Shown: one piece after another, positions 35,875-44,533 of the stretch
How positions within the stretch are numbered: position 1 is the first letter of the stretch
Layout: the number at the start of each line of letters is the position of its first letter
NCBI GenBank assembly: GCA_023431185.1
Contig: JAEYXS010000085.1
Span: 8,867-72,866 of the forward strand
Direction of reading: 5' to 3'
Source of the DNA: Verrucomicrobiota bacterium
GTDB lineage: Bacteria > Verrucomicrobiota > Verrucomicrobiia > Limisphaerales > JAEYXS01
Length of the DNA: 64,000 nucleotides
Position numbers and translations under genes: made by a program
Notes under the pieces: model-generated
Seen by the model: only the letters and a program-made list of their open reading frames with translations
Databases searched by the model: none
What the model was told of the DNA's origin: nothing

Positions 35875-35941
35875 ACCAGTACAGTTCGTTTCTGGATAAA
35901 CTGTACTGGTATAATTTAACTGAAAGTGTAACTGTTCTGGT
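35875..35941. promoter_or_regulatory. MocR operator-like repeats and -10 box in the divergent promoter
   Basis: ACCAGTACAGTT (35875-35886) and its exact reverse complement AACTGTACTGGT (35899-35910) form an inverted pair. A third copy, AACTGTTCTGGT (35930-35941), repeats the second with one mismatch, 31 bases further on. A perfect -10 hexamer TATAAT (35910-35915) overlaps the end of the second site. The layout suits binding by the adjacent MocR protein to control itself and the DUF2917 gene. Confidence 0.75.
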
Positions 35942-35970
35942 TGGCGAAGATGGTTATCATTTAACGGTCC

Positions 35971-37428
35971 ATGAAGCTCATCACTCCCAGCGCGGCCAGT
36001 GAGGAAACGCTCTACGAGCAGGTTTCCTCGCACATCAGCCGTTTGATCGAGCAGGGGACTTTGCGGCCTGGCGAGCGCATCCCGTCCGTGCGGCGCATGA
36101 GCCAGCAGCAGGATGTCAGCATCGCCACGGTCATGCAGGCGTATCGGCAACTGGAGAGCCGGGGCTTCATCGAGGCGCGACCGCAGTCCGGTTACTTCGT
36201 GCGCCTGCGGCACTGGCAACCGCCCGCTGAACCGGAGATCTCCAAGCCCAAACCCGTCGCCTCGATCATCAAGACCGGCGCGCTGATGGTGCGGGTGATG
36301 CAGGCCACGCGCGATCCGTCGTTGGTACGCCTGGGTGCGGCGTTGCCGAGTCCGGAACTCTTGCCCACGGCCAAATTGAATCGCGCGATGGCGTCGGCGG
36401 CGCGACGTCACCCCGAACTGAGCAACAGCTACGATGTGCCGCCGGGCTACACCGCATTGCGCAATCAGATCGCCCGGCGCGCGATGGATACGGGTTGTGA
36501 ACTTTCGCCCGATGACATCATCACCACCTTCGGCGGGCAGGAGGCGCTGCACCTGTGCCTGCGCGCCGTCGCTCAGCCGGGCGACACGATCGCCATCGAA
36601 TCGCCCACGTTCTTCGGCATCTTGCAGGTCATCGAATCGCTCGGCATGAAGGCGCTGGAGATTCCTACGCATCCGCGTGATGGTATCAGCCTGGAAGCGC
36701 TTGCTTACGCGCTTGAACAGCAGCCGGTGAAGGCCTGCCTCTTCGTGTTGAATTACAACAATCCCTTGGGCAGTTGCATGCCGGACGAGAACAAGAAGCG
36801 TCTGGTGGAGATGCTCGCCGCGAAAGAGATCCCGCTCATCGAGGACGACATCTACGGCGACCTGACCTTCGCGCCGGAACGCCCGCGCACGGCGAAGTCC
36901 TATGATCAAAAAGGCCTGGTGCTGTTGTGCGATTCGTTCTCGAAGACTTTGGCCCCTGGATATCGCGTCGGCTGGACTGCCCCCGGCCGCTTCAAGGAAC
37001 AGGTCTCGTATTACAAGCTCGTCAGCACGGTGGCTACGGCCGCGCTCCCGCAGATGGCCATCGCGGATTTTCTGGCGAACGGCGGCTACGATCACCACCT
37101 CCGCAAGGTGCGCCGCGAGTACGCGCACAAGGTGCAGCAGGTGACACAGGCGATCTGCAGCTACTTCCCGCCAGAGACGAAAGTCACCCGGCCGACCGGC
37201 GGTCACGTGCTCTGGGTGGAGATGCCGGTGCAGGTGAAGGCGGTGGAACTCTTTGAGCGCGCCTTGGCCGAGAAGATCAGCATCGCGCCCGGCCCCGTGT
37301 TCTCCGCCCGCCAACGGTTCGGCAACTTCATCCGCCTGAACTGTGCGAACCCTTGGACCGCCACGCTGGATAACGCCCTCCTGCGCCTGGGCCGCATGGT
37401 GCGTCAATTGCAGGAGACTGGTTCCTGA
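35971..37428 (+). CDS. MocR-family transcriptional regulator (GntR HTH plus aminotransferase domain)
   Basis: This 485-residue protein has an N-terminal GntR winged helix (about 10-78: LYEQVSSHISRLIEQGTLRPGERIPSVR-type, then SIATVMQAYRQLESRGFIEARPQSGYFV). It is followed by a fold-type I PLP aminotransferase domain (about 110-480) with NYNNPLGSCMP and the PLP-lysine motif SFSKTLAPGYRVGW. MocR proteins use the aminotransferase domain as a ligand sensor for PLP or an amino compound. It is divergent from the DUF2917 gene and has operator-like repeats upstream. The ligand and full regulon are not visible. Confidence 0.94.
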   Translation: MKLITPSAASEETLYEQVSSHISRLIEQGTLRPGERIPSVRRMSQQQDVSIATVMQAYRQLESRGFIEARPQSGYFVRLRHWQPPAEPEISKPKPVASIIKTGALMVRVMQATRDPSLVRLGAALPSPELLPTAKLNRAMASAARRHPELSNSYDVPPGYTALRNQIARRAMDTGCELSPDDIITTFGGQEALHLCLRAVAQPGDTIAIESPTFFGILQVIESLGMKALEIPTHPRDGISLEALAYALEQQPVKACLFVLNYNNPLGSCMPDENKKRLVEMLAAKEIPLIEDDIYGDLTFAPERPRTAKSYDQKGLVLLCDSFSKTLAPGYRVGWTAPGRFKEQVSYYKLVSTVATAALPQMAIADFLANGGYDHHLRKVRREYAHKVQQVTQAICSYFPPETKVTRPTGGHVLWVEMPVQVKAVELFERALAEKISIAPGPVFSARQRFGNFIRLNCANPWTATLDNALLRLGRMVRQLQETGS

Positions 37429-37479
37429 AGCGCTAAATTTCTCCGGGAGCATTTTTCCACACACCTCGTCTAACGGGGT

Positions 37480-39837
37480 ATGAAAAGGATTTTGTGGGCG
37501 ATTTTGGCGGTTTTGCTGACCGTCAGCTTCCATTCGGCAAATGCCGCCGGGCTTATCGTGGTGGAGCCGGGCAAGGAAAGCATCGTTGCGCCGGAACCGA
37601 TCCCGCCCATCCCGCCACGGCCGATCCCACCGATCCATCACATCCCCATCCGCCCCGCCTTGCTCCCGTTGGAGACCCAGCAGCAGAAGGTGGATGTGGC
37701 TATCCGTGACCAGATCGCCCGCACGGAAGTCGAACAAATTTTTTACAACCCCAACGGCCGCCGCATCGAAGGCACTTTCCTTTTCCCCGTCCCGAAAGGC
37801 GCGCAGATCGACAAGTTCACCATGGACATCAACGGCCAGCCCGTGCAGGCGGAGTTGTTGAAGGCTGACAAAGCGAAAGCCATCTACGAAGAGATTGTGC
37901 GCAAGCTGAAGGATCCTGCTTTGCTCGAATACGCCGGACGCGATCTTTTCAAGGTCCGCATCTTCCCCATCGAGCCTCAGGAAAAGAAGCGCATCAAGCT
38001 CACCTACACGCAGTTGCTTAAGCAAGATCAGGGACTCGTCGAATACTCTCTGCCATTGAATCCTGATGCAGCTGACAAGCGCACGCCGCTGGCCATCAAG
38101 GTGCAGATCGATTCGCGCACACCGCTCAAGACCATCTACTCGCCTACGCACGCCGTGGAGTTGAAGCGGGCAGGCGACCGCAAGGCGACGCTTGGCTACG
38201 AGGCAGGCAGCTCCGGCAGCGCCCGCAATTTCCAGGTCTTCTTCGCGCGGCAGACGGATGAGATCGGCATCCAGTTGCTCACACAACGCGATGGTGACGA
38301 GGGCCATTTCCTCCTCTTTCTCTCGCCCGGCCAATGGGAGGACAAATCGAAAGTCGTGCCGAAGGATGTGTTGTTCGTCGTGGACACATCCGGCTCCATG
38401 GCGGGCAAGAAAATGGAGCAAGCGCGCAAAGCGTTGCAATTTTGCGTGGAGAATCTGAATGACAAGGACCGCTTCGAGATCGTGCGTTTCTCCACTGAGA
38501 CCGAACCGCTTTTCAATGGTTTGCGCGAGGTGAACAAGGAGAGCTGCCAGAAAGCGCAAACTTTTGTTGAAGGTTTGAAACCCATTGGCGGCACGGCGAT
38601 CCATGCGGCGTTGCAAACGGCTTTGAAGCTGCGCCCGGATGCCACGGACCGGCCTTTCGTCATCATCTTCGTCACGGACGGCATGCCGACCGTGGGCGAG
38701 ACTCGCAATGAAACCATCGTGCAGCTCGTCACCTCCGAAGTGGCGCGCAAGACGCGCATCTTCTGCTTCGGCGTCGGCCATGATGTGAACACGCACTTGC
38801 TGGATAACATCACGGAGCAGACACGCGCCGTGAGCACCTATGTGCTGCCGGAGGAAGACCTCGAGCTGAAGCTCTCCGGCTTCTTCGCGCGCATCAAGGA
38901 CCCGGTGCTCGCGAATCCGGAATTGAAAGTGAAGGGTGATGTGACAGTGAAGCTCCTGTATCCGAGCCCGTTGCCAGACCTTTTCAATGGGGATCAATTC
39001 GTCGTCGCTGGCCAGTTCAAGGGCCACGGCTCTGTGCTCATCGAGCTCACCGGCCAGGCGGGCAAGGAAAAGAAGACCATCACGCACGAAGTATCCTTCC
39101 CGAAGAGCAGCAACGAGCATGATTTCATCCCGCGCCTGTGGGCCATGCGCCGTGTGGGCTGGTTGCTGGACGAGATTCGCCTGCGCGGTGAGAACGCTGA
39201 ACTGCGCGATGAAGTCACCGACCTCGCGCGCCGGTATGGCATCGTGACGCCCTACACCGCTTACTTGATCCTGGAGGATGAGAAGCAACGTGGCGTGCCG
39301 ACTACTGCCCAGACCCAGAGCGGCTTCATGCGCGATGCGGCTGCGCAGACGGTCGCGAAAGATTCGTGGCGGCGCAGCAAGGAGGAGCAATCCGGTTCCT
39401 TCGCCGTCTCGGGTGCACGTATGAACCAGGCCCTCCGAGGGCAAGCGGTCGTGAGTGAAGCGCTCAATCAAAATCGTGCCGAAGCCCCGATGGCCGCCAG
39501 TCCTGCGGTTCTCACGGTCGCTCCCTCCGCACCCGCTACTCGTGTGAGCGGAGTTGTTTCCGCTCCTGCCAAATCTATCCATAACCCGTCCTCCTCCTCT
39601 GATTACACCCAGCAAAACCGTTACGCGGGCGGGCGCGCCTTCTATCAAAACGGCCCTGTGTGGACCGATGCTCTTGTGCAGAAGCAGAACGCCCAAGCCC
39701 GCCGCGTCCAGCTTCAGTTCGCCTCCAAGGAATACTTCGACCTGATGCAGAAGCACCCCGAAGTGAAGCCCTGGCTCGCGCTTGGTAACCGTGTCCAGTT
39801 CGTCCTCGCGGACACTGTTTACGAAGTCACCGAGTAA
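37480..39837 (+). CDS. VIT and von Willebrand A domain protein, secreted
   Basis: This 785-residue protein has a signal peptide (1-22) and a Pro-rich stretch (PPIPPRPIPPIHH, about 42-54). A VIT domain (about 60-190) has RTEVEQIFYNPNGRRIEGTF and the NPNG...FPVPKGA core. A VWA domain (about 298-480) has the MIDAS motif DTSGSM (about 304) and FVTDGMPTVGE. The rest holds FIPRLWAMRRVGWLLDEIR and a Gln/Ser-rich tail. The arrangement resembles marine proteobacterial sortase-linked VIT proteins and inter-alpha-inhibitor heavy chains, but no sortase signal or C-terminal anchor is visible. A role in cell-surface binding is inference. It stands between two oppositely oriented neighbours, the fusion gene converging on it. 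Confidence 0.9.
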   Translation: MKRILWAILAVLLTVSFHSANAAGLIVVEPGKESIVAPEPIPPIPPRPIPPIHHIPIRPALLPLETQQQKVDVAIRDQIARTEVEQIFYNPNGRRIEGTFLFPVPKGAQIDKFTMDINGQPVQAELLKADKAKAIYEEIVRKLKDPALLEYAGRDLFKVRIFPIEPQEKKRIKLTYTQLLKQDQGLVEYSLPLNPDAADKRTPLAIKVQIDSRTPLKTIYSPTHAVELKRAGDRKATLGYEAGSSGSARNFQVFFARQTDEIGIQLLTQRDGDEGHFLLFLSPGQWEDKSKVVPKDVLFVVDTSGSMAGKKMEQARKALQFCVENLNDKDRFEIVRFSTETEPLFNGLREVNKESCQKAQTFVEGLKPIGGTAIHAALQTALKLRPDATDRPFVIIFVTDGMPTVGETRNETIVQLVTSEVARKTRIFCFGVGHDVNTHLLDNITEQTRAVSTYVLPEEDLELKLSGFFARIKDPVLANPELKVKGDVTVKLLYPSPLPDLFNGDQFVVAGQFKGHGSVLIELTGQAGKEKKTITHEVSFPKSSNEHDFIPRLWAMRRVGWLLDEIRLRGENAELRDEVTDLARRYGIVTPYTAYLILEDEKQRGVPTTAQTQSGFMRDAAAQTVAKDSWRRSKEEQSGSFAVSGARMNQALRGQAVVSEALNQNRAEAPMAASPAVLTVAPSAPATRVSGVVSAPAKSIHNPSSSSDYTQQNRYAGGRAFYQNGPVWTDALVQKQNAQARRVQLQFASKEYFDLMQKHPEVKPWLALGNRVQFVLADTVYEVTE

Positions 39838-39847
39838 TTTTCACCTC

Positions 39848-42376
39848 TCAATAAATCAAATACTCCTTCCGCCTTTTCATGAACTCCTTCACCGCCGGCT
39901 CCCATGATTTGCGGATGTCCTTGATGGACGCCCCCTCGCGGATCATCTGAATCGTTGCCGGATGCCCCAGCAACCGGTTGAACTTCGCCAGATCATAATC
40001 CTTCGGATACATCCGGTGCAGCGTGGACGCGATGAGAATGCCGATGTCCACCACATCGCACTTCTCGCGGTCCGTCAGGATGATGTTCACGCCCCGGCAT
40101 TCCTTGTCCTTGTTCACGCTCGCGTTCGGCGTGAATCGGATCGGCACGAACCGCACATGCTTCAATCCCGCCGCGTTCAACTCCGCCGCCAGCTTCAAGT
40201 CATCGATGTAAGGCGCGCCAACCACTTCAAACGGCGTATCCGTCCCACGCCCCACCGACACCGCGGAAAATTCCAGCAAACCCACACCCGGATACAGCGT
40301 CGCTTGTGTCAGGCTGCGCATATTCGGTGACGGATTCTTCCACGGCTGCCCCGTCTCATCGAACCACATCCCGCGCTTCCAACCCTCCACCTCGATCACC
40401 GTCAGGTCCGCGCCGAATTTCTTCTCCGCGTTATACATCTTCGCCAGTTCACCGATCGTCATCCCATGCCGCACCGGCACTTGGTGATACGCCACGAAGC
40501 TCGTTTTATCCGTGAGCACCGGCCCATCGATCGCCGTGCCCGTGATCGGATTCACGCGATCCAGCACGAAGTATTTGATCTTCGCCTTCGCGGCCGCCTC
40601 CATGCAATTCCCCATCGTGGACGGATACGTGTAGAACCGGCACCCGATGTCCTGGATGTCGAAGATCAACGCATCCAGATTCTTCAGATGCTCCGGCTTC
40701 GGCACACGCGTCTCGCCGTAGAGACTGTAAACCGGCAACCCCGTCTTCTCATCCTTGCTGTCCGGCACCTTCTCATCGAGCAAGCCACGGATGCCATGCT
40801 CCGGTCCGAACAACGCCTTGAGCTGGATGCCCTCCGCCTCGTGCAGCATATCGATGATCGGATTCCGATCCTTGTCCTGCCCCGTGTGATTCGTGATCAA
40901 GCCCAGCCGCAATCCCTTCAACCGCGCGAACCCTTCCCGCTTCAACACATCAATGCCATTGAGCACCTGCGTCGCTTCCCGATCCGCCGCCGCATACTCC
41001 AGCACTTCGATCTGCGTCACCTTGTTCGTCGTCGCCCGCGGTGGCAAGGCACCCGGCACCTTGCTGAAATCAAATCCATTCACCGCCTCCGCTGCGAGTG
41101 TCCCGAGCACTCGACGCAACGCCGTCACCGAACCCTTCTCCGTCGGATGATTGCGGTTCGAGACGAAGATGTAGAACGTTTGCGAATACGGATCGATCCA
41201 CAGGCACGTGCCCGTCCAGCCCGTGTGCCCGAACGACCCGATCGGGAACACATTCCCGCGCGGCCCTGCGTAGTTCGAGTCGATGTCCCAGCCCAGCCCG
41301 CGTCGGTCTGGCACCTTGGAGGGCGTGTGCACACTCGCCATCATCTGGATCGTGGACGTCTTCAGGATGCGTGCGCCCTCCAGCGAACCGCCGTTCAGGA
41401 TCATCCGCGCATACCGCGCCAAGTCATTCGCCGTCGTGAAGAGCCCTGCGTGACCCGCCACCCCGCCCATCTTGCGCGCCGTTGGATCATGCACCACCCC
41501 GCGTAGGGGCTTGCCCTCGATCGTCTCTGTCGGTGCGATGCGCCCCAGCTTGTCGGGGGAGGGGAGATAACCCGTATCCACCATCTTCAGCGGCCCGTAG
41601 ATCTCCGCCTCCACGAACTGGTTCAAAGGCATCCCGCTCGCCCGCCGCACGATCTCCCCGAGCAAAATGAAATTGATGTCGCTATATACGAACTTTGTGC
41701 CCGGCTCCGTCTGCAATGTTTCGCCGCACGCCCGCTTGATCGCCGTGTCATAGCCCGTCCAGGCCGGCGTATTGCCCAGACCGGGACGCAAGCCCGATAC
41801 ATGCGTCATCAAGTGCCGCACCGTGACGTTCTCCTTCCCGCCACCCGTGAACTCCGGGATGAACCGTCGCACCGGATCGTTCAATTGCAAGAGACCGCGC
41901 TCGAACAGGATGAGGATCGCCGGAGTCGTCGCCACGACCTTCGTGAGCGACGCTGCATCATAGATCGTATCCGTCGTGATCACCTCGCGCTTCGGCTCCA
42001 CCGCGCGCCAGCCATACCCGCGCAAGTAAACCTCCTGCCCGCGCTCCAGCCACAAGACACCGCCCGGCAGCTTCGCCTCCGCGATCGCGTTCGTGATCGC
42101 CGCATCCATCGCCGCCAGCTTCTCCGACTTGAACGGCACCGCCGGCTTCACATTCAGCGGCGTCGGTTGCAGCGACCGCACACCTTTGGACGTCTTCGCC
42201 GGCTCCTCCACCTTGGTGGTGGGAGTGGTCGGCTGCGTTGGCGCCTTCGCTTCCGGCGACCGGCTCTGGCACCCCGCCAAAACCAACGCCACCAGCAAAG
42301 CCGACAAACTCAACGAATGGCTGAACCCCTTCCGGAAAAAAGAAATCACGTTCGGAAAATCCTGTCTGAAAATCAT
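39848..42376 (-). CDS. fusion of a beta-lactamase-fold serine hydrolase and a NamZ-type (DUF1343) muramidase, lipoprotein
   Basis: This 842-residue protein has a lipobox LVLAGC (C36). Residues about 85-435 form a class C beta-lactamase-like serine hydrolase with the S143-L-T-K146 nucleophile motif, Y231-S-D233 and a KTG-equivalent H384-T-G. Residues about 475-842 form a DUF1343/GH171 domain, the family of exo-beta-N-acetylmuramidase NamZ: GLRLGLITNHTG, LFGPEHGIRG, FDIQDIGCRFYTYPSTM and LDRVNPITG. In Bacillus subtilis the amidase AmiE and NamZ are separate neighbouring genes of muropeptide salvage; here the two activities would be on one exported protein. Linking amidase action to this N-terminal domain is inference. 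Both catalytic sites look intact. Confidence 0.92.
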   Translation of the reverse strand: MIFRQDFPNVISFFRKGFSHSLSLSALLVALVLAGCQSRSPEAKAPTQPTTPTTKVEEPAKTSKGVRSLQPTPLNVKPAVPFKSEKLAAMDAAITNAIAEAKLPGGVLWLERGQEVYLRGYGWRAVEPKREVITTDTIYDAASLTKVVATTPAILILFERGLLQLNDPVRRFIPEFTGGGKENVTVRHLMTHVSGLRPGLGNTPAWTGYDTAIKRACGETLQTEPGTKFVYSDINFILLGEIVRRASGMPLNQFVEAEIYGPLKMVDTGYLPSPDKLGRIAPTETIEGKPLRGVVHDPTARKMGGVAGHAGLFTTANDLARYARMILNGGSLEGARILKTSTIQMMASVHTPSKVPDRRGLGWDIDSNYAGPRGNVFPIGSFGHTGWTGTCLWIDPYSQTFYIFVSNRNHPTEKGSVTALRRVLGTLAAEAVNGFDFSKVPGALPPRATTNKVTQIEVLEYAAADREATQVLNGIDVLKREGFARLKGLRLGLITNHTGQDKDRNPIIDMLHEAEGIQLKALFGPEHGIRGLLDEKVPDSKDEKTGLPVYSLYGETRVPKPEHLKNLDALIFDIQDIGCRFYTYPSTMGNCMEAAAKAKIKYFVLDRVNPITGTAIDGPVLTDKTSFVAYHQVPVRHGMTIGELAKMYNAEKKFGADLTVIEVEGWKRGMWFDETGQPWKNPSPNMRSLTQATLYPGVGLLEFSAVSVGRGTDTPFEVVGAPYIDDLKLAAELNAAGLKHVRFVPIRFTPNASVNKDKECRGVNIILTDREKCDVVDIGILIASTLHRMYPKDYDLAKFNRLLGHPATIQMIREGASIKDIRKSWEPAVKEFMKRRKEYLIY

Positions 42377-42494
42377 CCCGCGAGCATGAAAAGAAAATCC
42401 AACTATGGCAACTCACTTAGTGGAACTGTTGATGAGGTCTTTTGGTTGATGGTGATACAGAATGGAGCTTATCATTCGTAAAATTTCCTTACCT

Positions 42495-42959
42495 ATGTCC
42501 GCTACTACCATTACCCCCGAAACCCACCGTCGCCTCGCCGTGGACCTCTTCAACCAGACTTGGACGCTCATGGAGAAGCCCGACCGCACGCCAGCGGATA
42601 CCGACGCCATGATCCACGGCGCGCACGCCTCCTGTTATCATTGGAGCCAGGTCGGCAACGCCACCAACCTCAGCATTGGCGAGTGGCAGATCTCCCGCGT
42701 CTATGCCGTCCTTCAGCGCCCCGAGCCCGCGCTCTATCACGCCCGCCGTTGTCTGGCGATCAGCGAGCACGATAACCTGCCGCCCTTCAATCTCGGTTAC
42801 GCCCACGAAGCCCTTGCCCGCGCCTACAGCCTGACCTTCGACCCCGCCACCAAGCGCCACCTCGACCTGGCTCACGAACATGCCCAACTCGTCACCGACC
42901 TCGACGACCAAAAAGTTCTCCTCGCCGATCTCCAAACCATTCCCCTCAAACCCCGTTAG
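42495..42959 (+). CDS. hypothetical helical protein
   Basis: This 154-residue protein is mainly alpha-helical and TPR-like in pattern: the HASCYHWSQVG, RVYAVLQRPEPALYHARRCL and NLGYAHEALARAYSL helices repeat at about 35-residue spacing. There is no signal peptide or membrane segment, and I recognise no family. It is divergent from the fusion gene, 118 bases away, and followed by a palindromic element. The ATG at 42495 was chosen over one at 42462 because the helices begin just after it. Confidence 0.65.
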   Translation: MSATTITPETHRRLAVDLFNQTWTLMEKPDRTPADTDAMIHGAHASCYHWSQVGNATNLSIGEWQISRVYAVLQRPEPALYHARRCLAISEHDNLPPFNLGYAHEALARAYSLTFDPATKRHLDLAHEHAQLVTDLDDQKVLLADLQTIPLKPR

Positions 42960-43434
42960 GGAAGCAACTGGGTATTGATTTTTGCTTGGCCCAGCGGGCC
43001 AAAAGATTCTTAGCAGCGGCTTTTCAAGCCGCTGTGAACGAACCAGAGAAACACGGTCACGTAGTGACCGAAGAAGATGAACTCTGGCGTCGCTTACGCG
43101 ACGCAGTTCTTTTCCACACTTGGACAGCGGCTTAAAAGGCCGCTGCTAAGAATCTGACGTGCCTGACGGCACGAGTCTGATGCTTTTGGTTCAGAAGGAA
43201 ACCCGGTGTATCCGTAAAACTACCTAATAACGTGATGCTTACAACTTCCTGCTTCGCCATTCCTTGGTCTTGAAAACATCGAATCCTTGGGTTTTTGGCG
43301 GTCTCGCTTCACTTTTCTTGCTTTCGCCATCCAATCTTTGCCCTCCTGTCACACAACCCCTCTTTTCACGATGGGTTGTCTGGAATAATTTCGCTGGCGT
43401 GCCGTCTAAAACCTAGCAATATCCGCGATAACCG
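42960..43434. other. intergenic region holding a composite palindromic element
   Basis: A 475-base non-coding stretch. Most of the first 200 bases are the element at 43004-43155; the rest (43156-43434) is unremarkable and should hold the promoter of the OlsB-like gene. Confidence 0.55.
43004..43155. repeat. 152-base composite palindromic element with 17-base terminal inverted repeats
   Basis: The ends are AGATTCTTAGCAGCGGC (43004-43020) and its exact reverse complement (43139-43155). Each end also forms its own hairpin: CAGCGGCTT-TTC-AAGCCGCTG (43014-43034) and CAGCGGC...GCCGCTG (43125-43145). The middle has CGGTCAC-GTA-GTGACCG (43054-43070) and GCGTCGC-TTAC-GCGACGC (43087-43104). The last palindrome word also occurs at 26404-26420. 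No coding sequence lies inside. Confidence 0.85.
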
Positions 43435-44193
43435 ATGCTGACGAGTTTGAAAGTCGCACGCCTGCTGGTCCATCAGCAGGGTGATTACAGTTTGCGTTTG
43501 GCCCGCACCGAAGAAGAAGTTCGGTCGGCCCAGGCGCTTCGTTTTGCTGTCTTTAACCTGGAGCTCAACGAGGGCCTCGAGACCTCCTATGCGACCGGGC
43601 GCGACACCGATCCCTTCGACGCCGTCTGCCATCACCTCCTCGTCGAGCATCTGGAGACCAAGCAGATCGTGGGCACCTACCGCCTCCAGATGGGCACCAC
43701 GGCCGCGAAGAATCTCGGCTACTACAGCGAGCAAGAATTCGATTTCAGCCCTTACGAAGCCAATCGCGCCCAGATCGTGGAGCTCGGTCGCGCGTGTGTG
43801 CACAAGAACCACCGCAACCTTGCCGTCCTCGGTCTGCTGTGGAAGGGCATCGCCGATTACGCCCGCGAATTCGGTGGCCGTTACCTTATCGGTTGCAGCT
43901 CGCTGACCTCGCAAGATCCGGCGGAAGGCGCGAGTATGTATTCCCAGCTCGTCCGCTCGCACCTGGCCCCGCTGGAGTGGCGCACGCTGCCCAAGCCCGC
44001 ATTCGATTGCCCCATGGACCATCTCGCGGCGGATGCGCCCAAGGTGCCCAAGCTCCTGCGCGCCTACCTGACCATCGGCGCGAAGATCTGCGGCCCGCCC
44101 GCGCTGGACCGCCAGTTCAAGACCATCGATTTCCTCACCCTCCTCGACCTCGAAGCGCTCCCCGAAGACATCAAACGCCGCTTCCTGTCGTGA
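43435..44193 (+). CDS. OlsB-like N-acyltransferase (GNAT family)
   Basis: This 252-residue protein fits the Acetyltransf_5/OlsB group, acyl-ACP-dependent enzymes that make lyso-ornithine lipid. Evidence: early RTEEEVRSAQALRFAVF, then DPFDAVCHHLLVEH, VGTYRLQ and ELGRACVHKNHRN (the GNAT acyl-carrier site), followed by GGRYLIGCSSL. It lies upstream of a PlsC-type acyltransferase, the gene pair expected for ornithine lipid synthesis (OlsB then OlsA). The substrate is inferred from the pairing; a related N-acyl amino acid is possible. There is no signal peptide, so it works at the inner face of the membrane. Confidence 0.85.
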   Translation: MLTSLKVARLLVHQQGDYSLRLARTEEEVRSAQALRFAVFNLELNEGLETSYATGRDTDPFDAVCHHLLVEHLETKQIVGTYRLQMGTTAAKNLGYYSEQEFDFSPYEANRAQIVELGRACVHKNHRNLAVLGLLWKGIADYAREFGGRYLIGCSSLTSQDPAEGASMYSQLVRSHLAPLEWRTLPKPAFDCPMDHLAADAPKVPKLLRAYLTIGAKICGPPALDRQFKTIDFLTLLDLEALPEDIKRRFLS

Positions 44194-44533
44194 TGAAGCA
44201 GCCGCCCTCGGCTGTCCATGGTTCCATTTCCATAACTCGACTGTACGTCTTTACGCCTTCAGCATGACAAGCGCAGGAAATGTTGACTCCTTCTCCCCAA
44301 GGGAGAAGGCCGGGATGAGGGGGAAGCTAGCTTTCTTTAGCAAATCAAGCGCCGGAATTTTTGGTGATTTCCTTCCCCCTCACCCCAACCCTCTCCCTCG
44401 GGGAGAGGGGGCAGTTTGGCCACGCAGTTTGTGATTGGGCACTTTTCCAATGGATTACGACTGCTTTTCAAGGTTGCTTTCCCGATGGCTGCACGGCATG
44501 CCTTTAGCCACTGATTGATTGATAGCTAGCTAG
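44194..44533. other. intergenic spacer between the two acyltransferase genes
   Basis: A 340-base spacer holding the inverted pair at 44290-44411. The rest shows no gene. The insertion separates two genes that would be adjacent in a simple operon. Confidence 0.5.
44290..44411. repeat. inverted pair of the CTCTCCC...GGGAGAGGG dispersed repeat
   Basis: Left copy, CTTCTCCCCAAGGGAGAAGG then CCGGGATGAGGGG (44290-44322). Right copy in the opposite orientation, CCCCCTCACCCCAACCCTCT then CCCTCGGGGAGAGGGG (44375-44410). The same pair in inverted order is at 63873-64000. Confidence 0.8.

Noticed and set aside
35392..39756. Very long open frame (1,454 codons) on the - strand
   Set aside because: It lies antisense across the DUF2917, MocR and VIT-VWA genes and has low-complexity, Arg/His-rich composition; it is a shadow caused by codon bias of the real genes.
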